Positions 41,206-49,883 of a stretch of 64,000 nt of DNA are shown here, piece after piece. The notes under the pieces were generated by a model that saw only the letters and a list, made by a program, of their open reading frames with translations, did no database searches and was not told where the DNA came from. The stretch spans positions 1 to 64,000 of the forward strand of contig CAMVRT010000011.1 of assembly GCA_947169975.1 (NCBI GenBank). Reading direction: 5' to 3'. This DNA comes from an uncultured Oscillospiraceae bacterium (GTDB taxonomy: Bacteria; Bacillota; Clostridia; Oscillospirales; Oscillospiraceae). Made by a program: the position numbers and the translations under genes. Numbering within the stretch: position 1 is the first letter of the stretch; every line of letters begins with the position of its first letter.

Positions 41206-41643
41206 ATTTTTGCGGATAATACATAACGTAATCAATATGCGTGAAGCACACCGTTGTTTGCAAAAAAAGCTCCTGTCCTCCCTCGCGGAAACTCTTTACC
41301 ATATCAAAACCGCCTGTTGAAAAAACCGCCTTAAAACGAAATAAACCTCTCTTTTCTTTACTTTTCGGGCGGCAAACAGGTTCAGGCCGATCCGGACATT
41401 ATTTGACATAATTCTTTATCCGATAAACATTTACAAGAAGTTATCCACACTTTCCACAGAGTTTTCCACATCTCTGAATTCGTTGAAATAAAAGGATTTT
41501 CACGTTTTTTACCAAAAAATGCAGAATTCGCAAATCCACTTTCCGATTCCTTTACACATCATTATTTTATTTACATAATGTCATTATACCTATTTTTTCG
41601 TTTTTTACTGCCCTTTTTCTGTGCCCATGGTGGTTTACATGTA
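41206..41643. other. AT-rich gene-free spacer with DnaA-box-like sites
   Basis: About 440 bases much richer in A+T than the surroundings, with no credible coding frame. TTATCCACA (41441-41449) is a perfect DnaA box. TTTTCCACA (41462-41470) differs at one base and CTTTCCACA (41450-41458) at two, giving three box-like units in 30 bases. A very AT-rich stretch follows (about 41540-41610). No dnaA, dnaN, rpmH or gidA is in the window. Confidence 0.6.
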
Positions 41644-41676
41644 AAAAAGGCACGGGGATAAGTCCCGTGCCTTTTT
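41644..41676 (-). terminator. Terminator of the polA-rimI-tsaD unit
   Basis: AAAAAGGCACGGG (41644-41656) and CCCGTGCCTTTTT (41664-41676) flank a seven-base loop, with a T-run on the minus strand two bases past the tsaD stop. Confidence 0.9.
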
Positions 41677-41678
41677 CA

Positions 41679-42692
41679 TTACGCGTTCTCCCCCAGATCC
41701 ATGGTGGCCCAGGCGTTGAGATCCAGCCCCGCCGTGTGGCCGGCCAGGTACTCGTAGTAGCCCTGGGCGCCGATCATGGCGCCGTTGTCGCCGCACCAGC
41801 GCAGGGGCGGCAGATAGAGCTTTACGCCGGCTTTGGCGCAGGCCGCCTCCAGATCCGCGCGAATGATGGAGTTGGCCGCTACGCCGCCGGCAGCCACCAG
41901 CTTGGTGTGCCCGGTCTGCTCAATGGCCTGCATGGCCCGGGGCACCAGTTCGTCGCTGACGGCACGGGTAAAGTCACGGGCCAGAGCGGCGGCATCCAGC
42001 GTCTCCCCTTTCTGCTCCGCGTTGTGGGCCAGATTCACCACCGCTGTCTTGAGACCGGAAAAGCTCATATCCAGCTCGGCGCCGACTACATGGGCCCGGG
42101 GCAGCTCGTACTTGCCACCGGTGGATTGCTGTGCCAGCTGATCCATGGGCTTGCCGCCGGGATAGGGCAGGCCCAGCACGCGGGCGGCCTTGTCGAAGCA
42201 CTCTCCCGCCGCGTCGTCACGGGTGGAGCCGAGAATCTCCATGTCCGTATAGCCCCGCACGTCCACGATAAGGGTGTTGCCGCCGGAGATGGCCAGCGCC
42301 AGGAAGGGCGGCTCCAGATCGGGAAAGGCCAGATAGTTGGCGGCGATATGGCCCCGGATATGATGCACCGGGATCAGCGGCACGCCCAGCGCCCAGGCCA
42401 CGGACTTGGCGAAGCTGACGCCCACCAGAACCGCGCCGATAAGACCGGGCGCATAGGTGACTGCCACAGCGTCCACATCCTTCTTGGTGAGTCCCGCTTC
42501 GGTGAGGGCCTGGTCGGTGAGACCCGCAATGGCCTCCACGTGCTTGCGGGAGGCAATCTCCGGCACCACGCCGCCGTAGAGGGCGTGCATATCCGCCTGG
42601 GAGAGAATGGCGTCGGACAGCACCGTGCGGCCGTCTCGCACCACCGCCACGGCGGTCTCGTCGCAGGATGATTCAAAAGCCAATATGTTCAT
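41679..42692 (-). CDS. tsaD: tRNA N6-adenosine threonylcarbamoyltransferase
   Basis: Transfers threonylcarbamoyl to A37 of ANN-reading tRNAs (t6A), with TsaB and TsaE. The 337-residue product has ILAFESSCDETAVAVV at the N-terminus and the metal-binding H-x3-H in VHHIRGHIAANYL (about 108-120). ALAISGGNTLIVDV, LVAAGGVAANSIIR and WCGDNGAMIGAQG are also typical. I start at ATG 42692, behind GGGAGGAGTGACACAG. tsaB and tsaE are not adjacent. Confidence 0.96.
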   Translation of the reverse strand: MNILAFESSCDETAVAVVRDGRTVLSDAILSQADMHALYGGVVPEIASRKHVEAIAGLTDQALTEAGLTKKDVDAVAVTYAPGLIGAVLVGVSFAKSVAWALGVPLIPVHHIRGHIAANYLAFPDLEPPFLALAISGGNTLIVDVRGYTDMEILGSTRDDAAGECFDKAARVLGLPYPGGKPMDQLAQQSTGGKYELPRAHVVGAELDMSFSGLKTAVVNLAHNAEQKGETLDAAALARDFTRAVSDELVPRAMQAIEQTGHTKLVAAGGVAANSIIRADLEAACAKAGVKLYLPPLRWCGDNGAMIGAQGYYEYLAGHTAGLDLNAWATMDLGENA

Positions 42693-42697
42693 CTGTG

Positions 42698-43291
42698 TCA
42701 CTCCTCCCAGGGGTGTTTTTCCGGCATTCCCATGGACGGATCCCACGGGATGCGGATAAAGCGCTGAAACAGGTCGGCGGGAAGTCGGCTGCGGTAGGCG
42801 CTCTCATGTACCGCCATCATCTCCGTCTCGTCGATCTCGCCCTCCGCCAGATACAGCGCACGATAGGGCACGCCGAATACCGCCGCCAGATAACCCGCCT
42901 GACGGGCGCCGCAGCGGGCATAAAAGTCCAGACGACGCCGTGCCATGTCCGGGTCGGGAGCGTATTCCGGCGCCTCGGACTCGCCGAAGATGACGCAGCC
43001 GCGCTCCGCCTTGACCAGCTCCCCGATCAGCGCCGCGCCGAGGCCGCCGTTGCGGTGCTCCGGCGCCACGCACAGGTAGTCAAACAGCTTCCATCCCGGT
43101 GCGCAGTCCCACAGGAACGCCTCGCCCAGGATCTCCTCGCCGTCCACCAGCCCGTAGGTGCGGTAGATGCCCCGGCGCACCATGTCCTCCATGGCGTGCA
43201 GAGGCCGCAGCTCGGCCGCCGGAAAGGCGGGCTTGAGATGCCGGTCGTAGACATCCGCCAATTCCTTATCGTTCAGCAGCCGGATCTCCAT
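42698..43291 (-). CDS. GNAT-family N-acetyltransferase
   Basis: A 197-residue GNAT protein. The acetyl-CoA loop is CVAPEHRNGGLGAALIGELV (about 72-91), preceded by GEAFLWDCAPGWKLFDYL. Substrate unknown. It starts 26 bases inside the end of rimI and ends five bases before tsaD, so it belongs to the same transcript. It is not a second RimI: it lacks the RimI N-terminal features. Confidence 0.88.
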   Translation of the reverse strand: MEIRLLNDKELADVYDRHLKPAFPAAELRPLHAMEDMVRRGIYRTYGLVDGEEILGEAFLWDCAPGWKLFDYLCVAPEHRNGGLGAALIGELVKAERGCVIFGESEAPEYAPDPDMARRRLDFYARCGARQAGYLAAVFGVPYRALYLAEGEIDETEMMAVHESAYRSRLPADLFQRFIRIPWDPSMGMPEKHPWEE

Positions 43292-43763
43292 TTGTCTCCT
43301 CCCCGTAGTCGTAGTTCTTCGTCATGATCAGGGCGTCCTCCTTGGGCAGATCGTAGTAGTTCCGCCGGCGCCCTACCTCCTCAAAGCCGAAGCTCTGATA
43401 GAGGGCGATAGCCGCCGTATTGGACGGGCGCACCTCCAGTGTGAGGAACGCCAGGCGGTTGCCCCGGGCAAATTTGTCGAACACGGTGATCAGCTGCTCC
43501 GCCACACCCCGGCGGCGGTACTCCGGGAACACCGCCACGTTGGTGATATAGCCCTCGTCCGCCATCACCAGCAGCCCGGCGTAGCCCACCACCTTATCGG
43601 TGACCGGCTCCACCGCCACCAGAAAGGCGGCGCACTGGTTGTCCAGTTCCTCGGCCAGCATGGCGCGGGACCATGGCCGGGAAAAGCAGATCTTCTCCAG
43701 CCGGGCCAGCTCGTCCAGATGATCCGGGTGCATGGGCACCACGTTTACTCGCATTTTCTCCAT
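43266..43763 (-). CDS. rimI: Ribosomal-protein-alanine N-acetyltransferase
   Basis: Acetylates the N-terminal alanine of ribosomal protein S18 in model species. The 165-residue GNAT protein has LEKICFSRPWSRAMLAEEL (about 22-40), the acetyl-CoA loop AVFPEYRRRGVAEQLI and FLTLEVRPSNTAAIALYQSFGF, all RimI hallmarks. The ATG at 43763 is three bases after polA. The rimI-tsaD neighbourhood is common in Firmicutes. Confidence 0.93.
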   Translation of the reverse strand: MEKMRVNVVPMHPDHLDELARLEKICFSRPWSRAMLAEELDNQCAAFLVAVEPVTDKVVGYAGLLVMADEGYITNVAVFPEYRRRGVAEQLITVFDKFARGNRLAFLTLEVRPSNTAAIALYQSFGFEEVGRRRNYYDLPKEDALIMTKNYDYGEETNGDPAAER

Positions 43764-43766
43764 ACT

Positions 43767-46415
43767 TTATCCTTTCGCCTCCAGCCAGTTGCGCCCTGCG
43801 TTGGCGTCGGAGCGCAGAGGCACCGCCAGATGCGCCACCTGCTCCATTTCCTCTGTCAGCAGCTTCTTCACCGTCTCCTGCTCCGCTTCCGGGCACTCCA
43901 CAATGAGCTCGTCGTGAACCTGCATGATGAGCCGGGCCTTCAGTCCTTCTTCTTTCAAACGGTGATAAACCCGCACCATAGCCAGCTTGATGATGTCGGC
44001 GGCGGTGCCCTGAATGGGCATATTCAGCGCCACCCGCTCGCCGAAGGCGCGCATATTGAAATTGGAGGATTTCAGTTCCGGAAGCGCCCGGCGGCGATGC
44101 CACAGCGTCTCCACGTAGCCCTTCTCCTTCGCCTGCTCCACCACGTCGGTCATATACTTTTTCACGCCCTGATAGGTGTCGAAGTACCGCTCCATATAGT
44201 CCTTGGCCTCCGCCACCGTGACGCCGATATCCCGGCTCAAAGAGAAGGCGGAGATACCGTACACAATGCCGAAGTTCACCGCCTTGGCGCTTCGGCGCAT
44301 ATCCGCCGTCACCTGCTCCGGCGCCACGTGGAACACCCGGGCAGCGGTGACGGTGTGGAAATCCGCACCCTGCAGGAAGGCCTGCTGCATCACTTCATCG
44401 CCGGCCATGTGAGCCAGGAGCCGCAGTTCGATCTGGGAGTAGTCGGCGTCCACCAGCACGCAGCCCTTCTCCGCCGTGAACAGACGGCGGATCTGGCTGC
44501 CCAGCTCCGTGCGGGTGGGAATGTTCTGCAGGTTGGGCTCGGTGGAGCTCAGCCGCCCCGTGGCTGTGACGGTCATCTGGAAGCTGGTGCGCACCCGGCC
44601 GTCCGGGTCGATGGCCTTCAGCAGTCCGTCGGCGTAGGTGGATTTGAGCTTGGTGTACTGCCGGTAGGTCAGGATCTTGTCCACAATGGGAGCGTCGTAG
44701 CGCAGATTCTCCAGCACGTCGGCGCTGGTGGACCAGCCGGTCTTGGTCTTCTTCCCGTGAGGCAGCTGCAGATCTTCAAAGAGCACCTTGCCCAGCTGCT
44801 TGGGAGAGTTGATGTTGAATCTCCCGCCGGCCATGGCATAGATCTCCCGCTCCAGAGCGTCGATCTCCCCCCGGAGCCAGTCGCCGAAGGCGGCCAGCGC
44901 CTTCCCGTCGCACCGCATACCGGCGCGCTCCATCTCCGCCAGCACACGGCAAAGAGGCAGCTCCACCTCCGTGAAGAGGCGCCACATATCCATCTCCTTC
45001 AGCCGGGGCTCCTGGTACTCCCGCAGAGCAGCCACGGCGCTGCACCGGCTGTCCAGCGCAGCCTCCGCCATGGCGGGATCGCCCAGCGGGGTGAAATCGG
45101 AGGCGTCCAGACGGCTTTGGCCCGCCACCTCCTCGTTGTAATAGCTCATGAACAGCCGCTCGATGTCGAATCCGGCGGCGGTAGCGTCCAGCAGATAGCC
45201 GCCCAGCGCCGTGTCAAAGATGAAGCCGTCCGCCTCGATGTCCCGCTCCAGCAGAGCGCGGATCAGATCCTTTACATCGTGGGCGGTCTTTTTGATGTCC
45301 GCGGCGAACAGAGAGCGCAGCAGCTCCTCCCAGTCACCGGTATAGCGGCTCTCGATGAGGTTTGCGGTCAGGGAGGCTTTCTCACCTGTCTCGCATTCCA
45401 CGGCGATGGCGGCAAAATCCGGCAGGGCATATACCGTTACGCTCTCCGACTTGCGCCACAGGGCCAGCAGCTCCTGCGCACGGTTCGGGGCAGTGACGTT
45501 CTCCACGGTCACTTCGCAGTCCGTGTCCCGCTCCACCGTGTCCCGCCGGGGCGTCAGATGGTACTTGTCGATGAGCTTCTTGAACTCCAGGCGCAGGAAA
45601 ATGTCATACAGCTCCGGCCGGAAGGGTTTGCGCAGATTGTCCTCCGGCCGGAAATCCAACGGCGCGTCGGTGACGATGGTGGCCAGCCAGTAGGAGTGGC
45701 GGGCGCTCTCCTCCCCCTCGGCCAGCTTCTTGATGACGCCGGGCTTGGCGTGGAGACCGGGCAGGTCAGCGTAGATGGCGTCGATGGTACGATACTCCTG
45801 CACAAGAGCCATGGCGGTTTTCTCGCCCACGCCGGGCACGCCGGGGATGTTGTCGGAGGTGTCGCCCATCAGGGCCTTCAGGTCGATCATGTGGATGGGC
45901 TCAAAGCCGTACTCCTCATAGAAGCTGGCGGGAGTCATGTCCCTGGTGGTGGTCTGTCCCATGCGGGTGGACACCAGCTTGACCTTGGTACGGTCCGTCA
46001 CCAGCTGGAGGCTGTCCTTGTCGCCGGTGACGGCTACGCAGTCCCAGCCCTCCGCCTCGCAGCGGCGGGAGATGGTGCCGATCAGGTCGTCGGCCTCGTA
46101 GCCCACCAGCTCGTAGCGGGGGATGGACATGGCGTCCAGCACCTGCTTGAGAACCGGCATCTGCATGGCCAGCTCCTCCGGCATGGGCTTGCGGGTAGCC
46201 TTATAGGTGTCGTCCGCCTGATGGCGGAAGGTCGGCTCCTTCCGGTCAAAGGTAACGCACAGTGCCTCCGGCTGCTCCTCGTCGATGAGGCGCTGCAGGG
46301 TGGTGAGAAAGCCCAGCACGGCGTGGGTATATAACCCCTCCCGGGTGGTGAGGGGGCGGATGCCGTAAAAGGCGCGGTTGATGATGCTGTTGCCGTCCAG
46401 AACCATGAGCTTCAA
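43767..46415 (-). CDS. polA: DNA polymerase I
   Basis: Gap-filling and Okazaki-primer-removing polymerase. The 882-residue product has an N-terminal 5' nuclease (MALMGDTSDNIPGVPGVGEK near 175-200). The middle domain has lost the 3'-5' exonuclease DxE motif (AIAVECETGEKASL in its place). The polymerase core has motif A DYSQIELRLLAHMAGD, motif B RRSAKAVNFGIVYGIS and motif C QVHDELIVEC. I start at TTG 46415 (M-KLMVLDGNSI). It has GGGAGG eight bases upstream and the family N-terminus, and the promoter at 46455-46483 would start transcription too near the ATG at 46445. Confidence 0.95.
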   Translation of the reverse strand: MKLMVLDGNSIINRAFYGIRPLTTREGLYTHAVLGFLTTLQRLIDEEQPEALCVTFDRKEPTFRHQADDTYKATRKPMPEELAMQMPVLKQVLDAMSIPRYELVGYEADDLIGTISRRCEAEGWDCVAVTGDKDSLQLVTDRTKVKLVSTRMGQTTTRDMTPASFYEEYGFEPIHMIDLKALMGDTSDNIPGVPGVGEKTAMALVQEYRTIDAIYADLPGLHAKPGVIKKLAEGEESARHSYWLATIVTDAPLDFRPEDNLRKPFRPELYDIFLRLEFKKLIDKYHLTPRRDTVERDTDCEVTVENVTAPNRAQELLALWRKSESVTVYALPDFAAIAVECETGEKASLTANLIESRYTGDWEELLRSLFAADIKKTAHDVKDLIRALLERDIEADGFIFDTALGGYLLDATAAGFDIERLFMSYYNEEVAGQSRLDASDFTPLGDPAMAEAALDSRCSAVAALREYQEPRLKEMDMWRLFTEVELPLCRVLAEMERAGMRCDGKALAAFGDWLRGEIDALEREIYAMAGGRFNINSPKQLGKVLFEDLQLPHGKKTKTGWSTSADVLENLRYDAPIVDKILTYRQYTKLKSTYADGLLKAIDPDGRVRTSFQMTVTATGRLSSTEPNLQNIPTRTELGSQIRRLFTAEKGCVLVDADYSQIELRLLAHMAGDEVMQQAFLQGADFHTVTAARVFHVAPEQVTADMRRSAKAVNFGIVYGISAFSLSRDIGVTVAEAKDYMERYFDTYQGVKKYMTDVVEQAKEKGYVETLWHRRRALPELKSSNFNMRAFGERVALNMPIQGTAADIIKLAMVRVYHRLKEEGLKARLIMQVHDELIVECPEAEQETVKKLLTEEMEQVAHLAVPLRSDANAGRNWLEAKG

Positions 46416-46454
46416 GGCGGATCCCTCCCGGTCGTTGATTGGCATAGTATGTGT

Positions 46455-46483
46455 ATTATAGTACATTTTTTCCGGCAAAACAA
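46455..46483 (-). promoter_or_regulatory. Promoter of polA
   Basis: On the minus strand TTGTTT (46478-46483) and TATAAT (46455-46460) are 17 bp apart; start predicted near 46448. Confidence 0.75.
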
Positions 46484-46505
46484 CCGGAAACTCACCATTT
46501 CACAC

Positions 46506-46533
46506 TTGACAAGCCGCGGCGGTGTGATAGACT
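46506..46533 (+). promoter_or_regulatory. Promoter of the AEC transporter gene
   Basis: TTGACA (46506-46511) with TAGACT (46528-46533), 16 bp apart; the -10 is imperfect. Confidence 0.5.
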
Positions 46534-46583
46534 TCCCTTGTCCGCTTTTTTCAAAATCCGGCGGCACAGGGAGGCGACAGATC

Positions 46584-47507
46584 ATGCTCGAATCATTTAC
46601 CACCGTAGGGCAGAGTGTCCTGCAGCTGTTTCTCATGGGAACCGTCGGGTTTCTGGCGGGTAAAACAAAGCTGATGGACGACCGGGCTGCCGTGGGCATG
46701 ACCAATCTGCTGCTGTATATCTGCACGCCGTTTATGATGGTGGTGGCCTTTCAAGGCGCGCCGGCTGACGGGGGCATGCGGGGCTTCGGCATCGCTGCGG
46801 CGCTGACGGCGGCGATCCACGCCGTCATGATTCCCGTGACCCATCTGGTGATCCGTCAGAAGGATCGCCGGCAGGAAACTGTCTTTCGTCTTGCCTCTGT
46901 ATTGAGCAACTCCGGCTTCATGGCACTGCCGCTGCAGCTGGCTCTGCTGGGCACTGCCGGCGTGTTTTACGGCTCGGCCTATCAGCTGGTGTTCAACCTG
47001 ATCGCCTGGACCTACGGTCTGAGCATGATCACCGGCGGCAGCGCCAGGCCGTCCCTGAAGCAGCTCCTCAATCCGGGCCTTCTGGGCGTATTGGCTGCCA
47101 TGGCCCTGTTCCTCTCCGGGATCCATGTGCCGGAGCTGCTGATGACACCGCTGACCCATGTAGGCAACCTCACCATCCCGCTGCCCATGATCGTCATCGG
47201 CTACCAGCTGTCCCAGGCGGATCTTGGCGCCGTGCTCCGCAAGGGCGGGCTGTGGCTTTCCATGCTGCTGCGGCTGCTGATCTTCCCCGCCATTTCTCTG
47301 GCGCTGATGCTGGCGCTGCACATCGACCGCACCGTCCTTCTGGCGGTGATGATCGCCGCAGCCGCCCCGTGCGCCGCCATTGTCAACATGTTCGCCGTGC
47401 ACTACGGCGGCGACACGGAGCTGTCCTCCGCCACTGTGGCTACCCATACCCTGTTCTCCGTCCTCACCATGTCTGTGATGGTGGGACTGGCCATGGCACT
47501 GGCCTGA
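46584..47507 (+). CDS. AEC-family (auxin efflux carrier-like) transporter
   Basis: A 307-residue membrane protein with about ten hydrophobic segments in two halves. AEC features include LFLMGTVGFLAGKTKLMDD at the N-terminus, LASVLSNSGFMALPLQLALLG in the middle and IAAAAPCAAIVNMFAVHYGGD near the C-terminus. Bacterial members move organic or amino acids (malate/malonate types), but the substrate cannot be read here. ATG 46584 follows GGGAGG. Single gene with its own promoter and terminator. Confidence 0.9.
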   Translation: MLESFTTVGQSVLQLFLMGTVGFLAGKTKLMDDRAAVGMTNLLLYICTPFMMVVAFQGAPADGGMRGFGIAAALTAAIHAVMIPVTHLVIRQKDRRQETVFRLASVLSNSGFMALPLQLALLGTAGVFYGSAYQLVFNLIAWTYGLSMITGGSARPSLKQLLNPGLLGVLAAMALFLSGIHVPELLMTPLTHVGNLTIPLPMIVIGYQLSQADLGAVLRKGGLWLSMLLRLLIFPAISLALMLALHIDRTVLLAVMIAAAAPCAAIVNMFAVHYGGDTELSSATVATHTLFSVLTMSVMVGLAMALA

Positions 47508-47520
47508 ATAATCGCAGATC

Positions 47521-47560
47521 AAAACGCCTCCGCGAATCAAGTGATTCGCGAAGGCGTTTT
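47521..47560. terminator. Bidirectional terminator
   Basis: AAAACGCCT...GAATCA pairs with TGATTC...AGGCGTTTT over nearly 19 bp with an AG loop, between convergent genes. Confidence 0.9.
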
Positions 47561-47564
47561 TTGT

Positions 47565-48500
47565 TCAGTTCTCCGGCGTTGTTTCCGGGATCTCGCCGGT
47601 CAGCGGCTGGCTGATGTCCACCGCGCCAAAGGTGCCCCGCATCTCGCCGTCCACCAGGATCTGAACGGCGTCCACATCGTCCAGCGCGCAGAGGGAGCAG
47701 ACAATGCTCCGGATCATCAGCTCCTGCAGTTCCTCATCCTCCGGCAGCAGATCCTCGTCCGCGGCAGGCAGATTCATCACGCACACGCTCTCCTCCTTCC
47801 GGAAGGACAGGGCGGAGAAGCCCTGGGGCAGAAGCGTCTCCAGCTCGTCGGTCTCCGGTTTTGCCAGCAGCGCATTGAGGATCACCGCGCCGCGGCTCTC
47901 CCCCTCATAAAGCGTCAGCAGCCGATCCTCCCCCACCAGCTCTCCCTCCGCGCCGCGGTAGTAGAGCCGGGCGGCAAAGGTGCGCACCACGTCCTCCGTG
48001 CTGGAAAACAGGGCGTCACCGGCCAGAATGGCGTTTCCGTGAGGACGGGGCAGCTCCTGCCCGTTCACCAGGATCCGCACCATCCGGATGGGCTCGATCT
48101 GTGTCAGCGTCAGGGCGACGCAGTAGTCAGCAATGGTCAGCTTCATGCCGGTGAGCTGGCCGTATTCCCCGGAGAAATCCACCACGGCGATGTTGCCGGA
48201 GATGCTGCAATCCAGCAGCTGCGTTCCCTCGGGCACGGGGCTGGCGAAGCCCTCCTCCCGGCAATCGCCCAGCAGAAGCTCCAGAGCCCGGCGCATCTGC
48301 TGTCCCACAGGCTTTCCCGCCTGCTCCTTCCACGAGACGCGGACAGTGGTCAGAATATCTCCGCCTGCTGCCTGGGCGGCGTCCCGGGCATAGTAGATGG
48401 CCAACATTTTCCCCTCAGGGGGGCGGTGGGATGCTACGGCACAGCCGGCGGTGCACAGCGCCAGCACGATCGCCGTCAGAAATGCGATCCAGCGTTTCAT
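47565..48500 (-). CDS. GerMN-domain lipoprotein
   Basis: A 311-residue exported lipoprotein (lipobox TAGC after a hydrophobic signal, about 16-20). It carries two GerMN modules: residues about 30-165 (IAVVDFSGEYGQLTG, CVALTLTQIEPIRMVRILVNGQE) and 170-290 (MIRSIVCSLCALDDVDAVQILVDGE). GerMN domains occur in GerM of sporulation and in actinobacterial LpqB. Its start overlaps the histidine kinase stop by one base (TGATG), so it is made with the two-component system and may modulate the sensor outside the membrane. Confidence 0.88.
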   Translation of the reverse strand: MKRWIAFLTAIVLALCTAGCAVASHRPPEGKMLAIYYARDAAQAAGGDILTTVRVSWKEQAGKPVGQQMRRALELLLGDCREEGFASPVPEGTQLLDCSISGNIAVVDFSGEYGQLTGMKLTIADYCVALTLTQIEPIRMVRILVNGQELPRPHGNAILAGDALFSSTEDVVRTFAARLYYRGAEGELVGEDRLLTLYEGESRGAVILNALLAKPETDELETLLPQGFSALSFRKEESVCVMNLPAADEDLLPEDEELQELMIRSIVCSLCALDDVDAVQILVDGEMRGTFGAVDISQPLTGEIPETTPEN

Positions 48501-49876
48501 CACAGCTCGCCTCCCTCCGCCAGAGGCAGACGCACGGTGAACACCGAGCCTCTGCCGGATTTGCGGTGCTCCACCGCCACGGTACCGCCGCGGCGCACCA
48601 CGGTGTCCCGCACGATGGACAGCCCCAGTCCGGTGCCGCCCACCTGACGGGAACGCATCTTGTCCACGCGGTAGAAACGGTCAAAGATATGCTCCATATC
48701 CTCGTCCGGGATGCCGATGCCGTTGTCCTCCACCCGGATGACCACAGCTTCCCCCTCCACGGTCACCGCCGTGTGGACAAAGCCCATCTGGGACGAGTAT
48801 TTGATGCCGTTTTCCATGAGGTTATAGAGGATCTGGTGGATATCGTCCTCCGTAGTCATGACCACGGCGCGATCATCAGCCTCCCAGGAGATGGAAACCT
48901 CCTTCTCCCGGGCCACCATTCCCAGCATGCGCACCACGCGCTCCAGCACCGGCTTCACGGGGATGACGGCGGGACGGTCCACATTGTCGCTGTCCAGTCG
49001 GGTCAGACGCAGCAGATCCTCGGTGATGCGGCTCAATCGCTCTGCCTCCTGCCCGATGTCCGTGACAAATTCCCGCACCGTGGTGCCGTCCATCTCGTCC
49101 GTTTGCAGAATGGAGTCGGTCAGCAGCCGGATACCGGCCAGAGGCGTTTTCAGCTCATGGCTGGCGTCGGACACGAAACGGCGGCGGGCATTCTCCGTGG
49201 TCTGCAGCCGGTCGGTAAGGCTGTTGAATTCCGCTGCGATCTGGGCGATCTCATCGGTGCCGCGGACGTTGGCGCGGCGGCTGTATGCGCCCTCCCGCAC
49301 GCTGCGGATGGCCTGGAGCAGGTCGCTGATCTGGCGGGTGAACAGCCGCGACAGCAGCACGCTCAGCAGCAGCACCAACACGCCCACGATCACAGAGATG
49401 GTGGCCAGGTTCTTCTGAAAGCTCTGCAGAAGTCTGGCCTGCTCCGTGTCGTATTCATAGGCAAAGATGGCGCCGATGATCTGGTTGCGGTACACCACGG
49501 GCTGGGCGCAGCGGCTTAAAAATGCCTCGCTGTCATAGCGGCAGAAATAGGCGTCGTTTCCGTCCAGCGCCTGGGCAACCTCGGTGTAAAAGGCGTACAT
49601 GCCCTGGGCATTGCCGGTCTCACGGGTGTCGTATAGAACATATCCGGCCGTATCCGTCACGATGATGCGGCTGACGCCGGTCTCGCGCAGATCGCTCAAA
49701 GCCTGGCCCACATTTTCCGTCGTCAGCTGCGCCAGGCCTGACAGTGACGACTCGATCATTTTCACGCTGCTGTTCATGCTCGTCTGCTTCGAGCGAAACA
49801 CCAGATTCTGGGAAACCAGCAGCGGATAGGAGTTCAGCAGCACCAGCACCGCCAGGATGATGACGATGTAGCTCAT
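48500..49876 (-). CDS. Sensor histidine kinase
   Basis: A 458-residue membrane kinase. It has a first membrane helix at 1-25, an extracytoplasmic sensor region to about 155 and a second helix (ISVIVGVLVLLLSVLL). HAMP follows, then DHp with the phospho-His in SDASHELKTPLAG. The ATPase core has NLMENGIKYS, VEDNGIGIP and GGTGLGLSIV. It resembles WalK/PhoR-type kinases without an obvious PAS domain. I start at ATG 49876, eight bases after the regulator; upstream in-frame codons (GLQVKFG) would suit a non-ATG start, so the exact N-terminus is uncertain. Confidence 0.92.
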   Translation of the reverse strand: MSYIVIILAVLVLLNSYPLLVSQNLVFRSKQTSMNSSVKMIESSLSGLAQLTTENVGQALSDLRETGVSRIIVTDTAGYVLYDTRETGNAQGMYAFYTEVAQALDGNDAYFCRYDSEAFLSRCAQPVVYRNQIIGAIFAYEYDTEQARLLQSFQKNLATISVIVGVLVLLLSVLLSRLFTRQISDLLQAIRSVREGAYSRRANVRGTDEIAQIAAEFNSLTDRLQTTENARRRFVSDASHELKTPLAGIRLLTDSILQTDEMDGTTVREFVTDIGQEAERLSRITEDLLRLTRLDSDNVDRPAVIPVKPVLERVVRMLGMVAREKEVSISWEADDRAVVMTTEDDIHQILYNLMENGIKYSSQMGFVHTAVTVEGEAVVIRVEDNGIGIPDEDMEHIFDRFYRVDKMRSRQVGGTGLGLSIVRDTVVRRGGTVAVEHRKSGRGSVFTVRLPLAEGGEL

Positions 49877-49883
49877 GCCGAAC

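Noticed and set aside
41206-41643. Calling this spacer the chromosomal origin
   Set aside because: Only one perfect DnaA box and no dnaA/dnaN/rpmH nearby. Kept as a finding, not as an origin.
43719-46334. 871-codon plus-strand open frame
   Set aside because: Antisense to polA, which has all motifs of a real polymerase.
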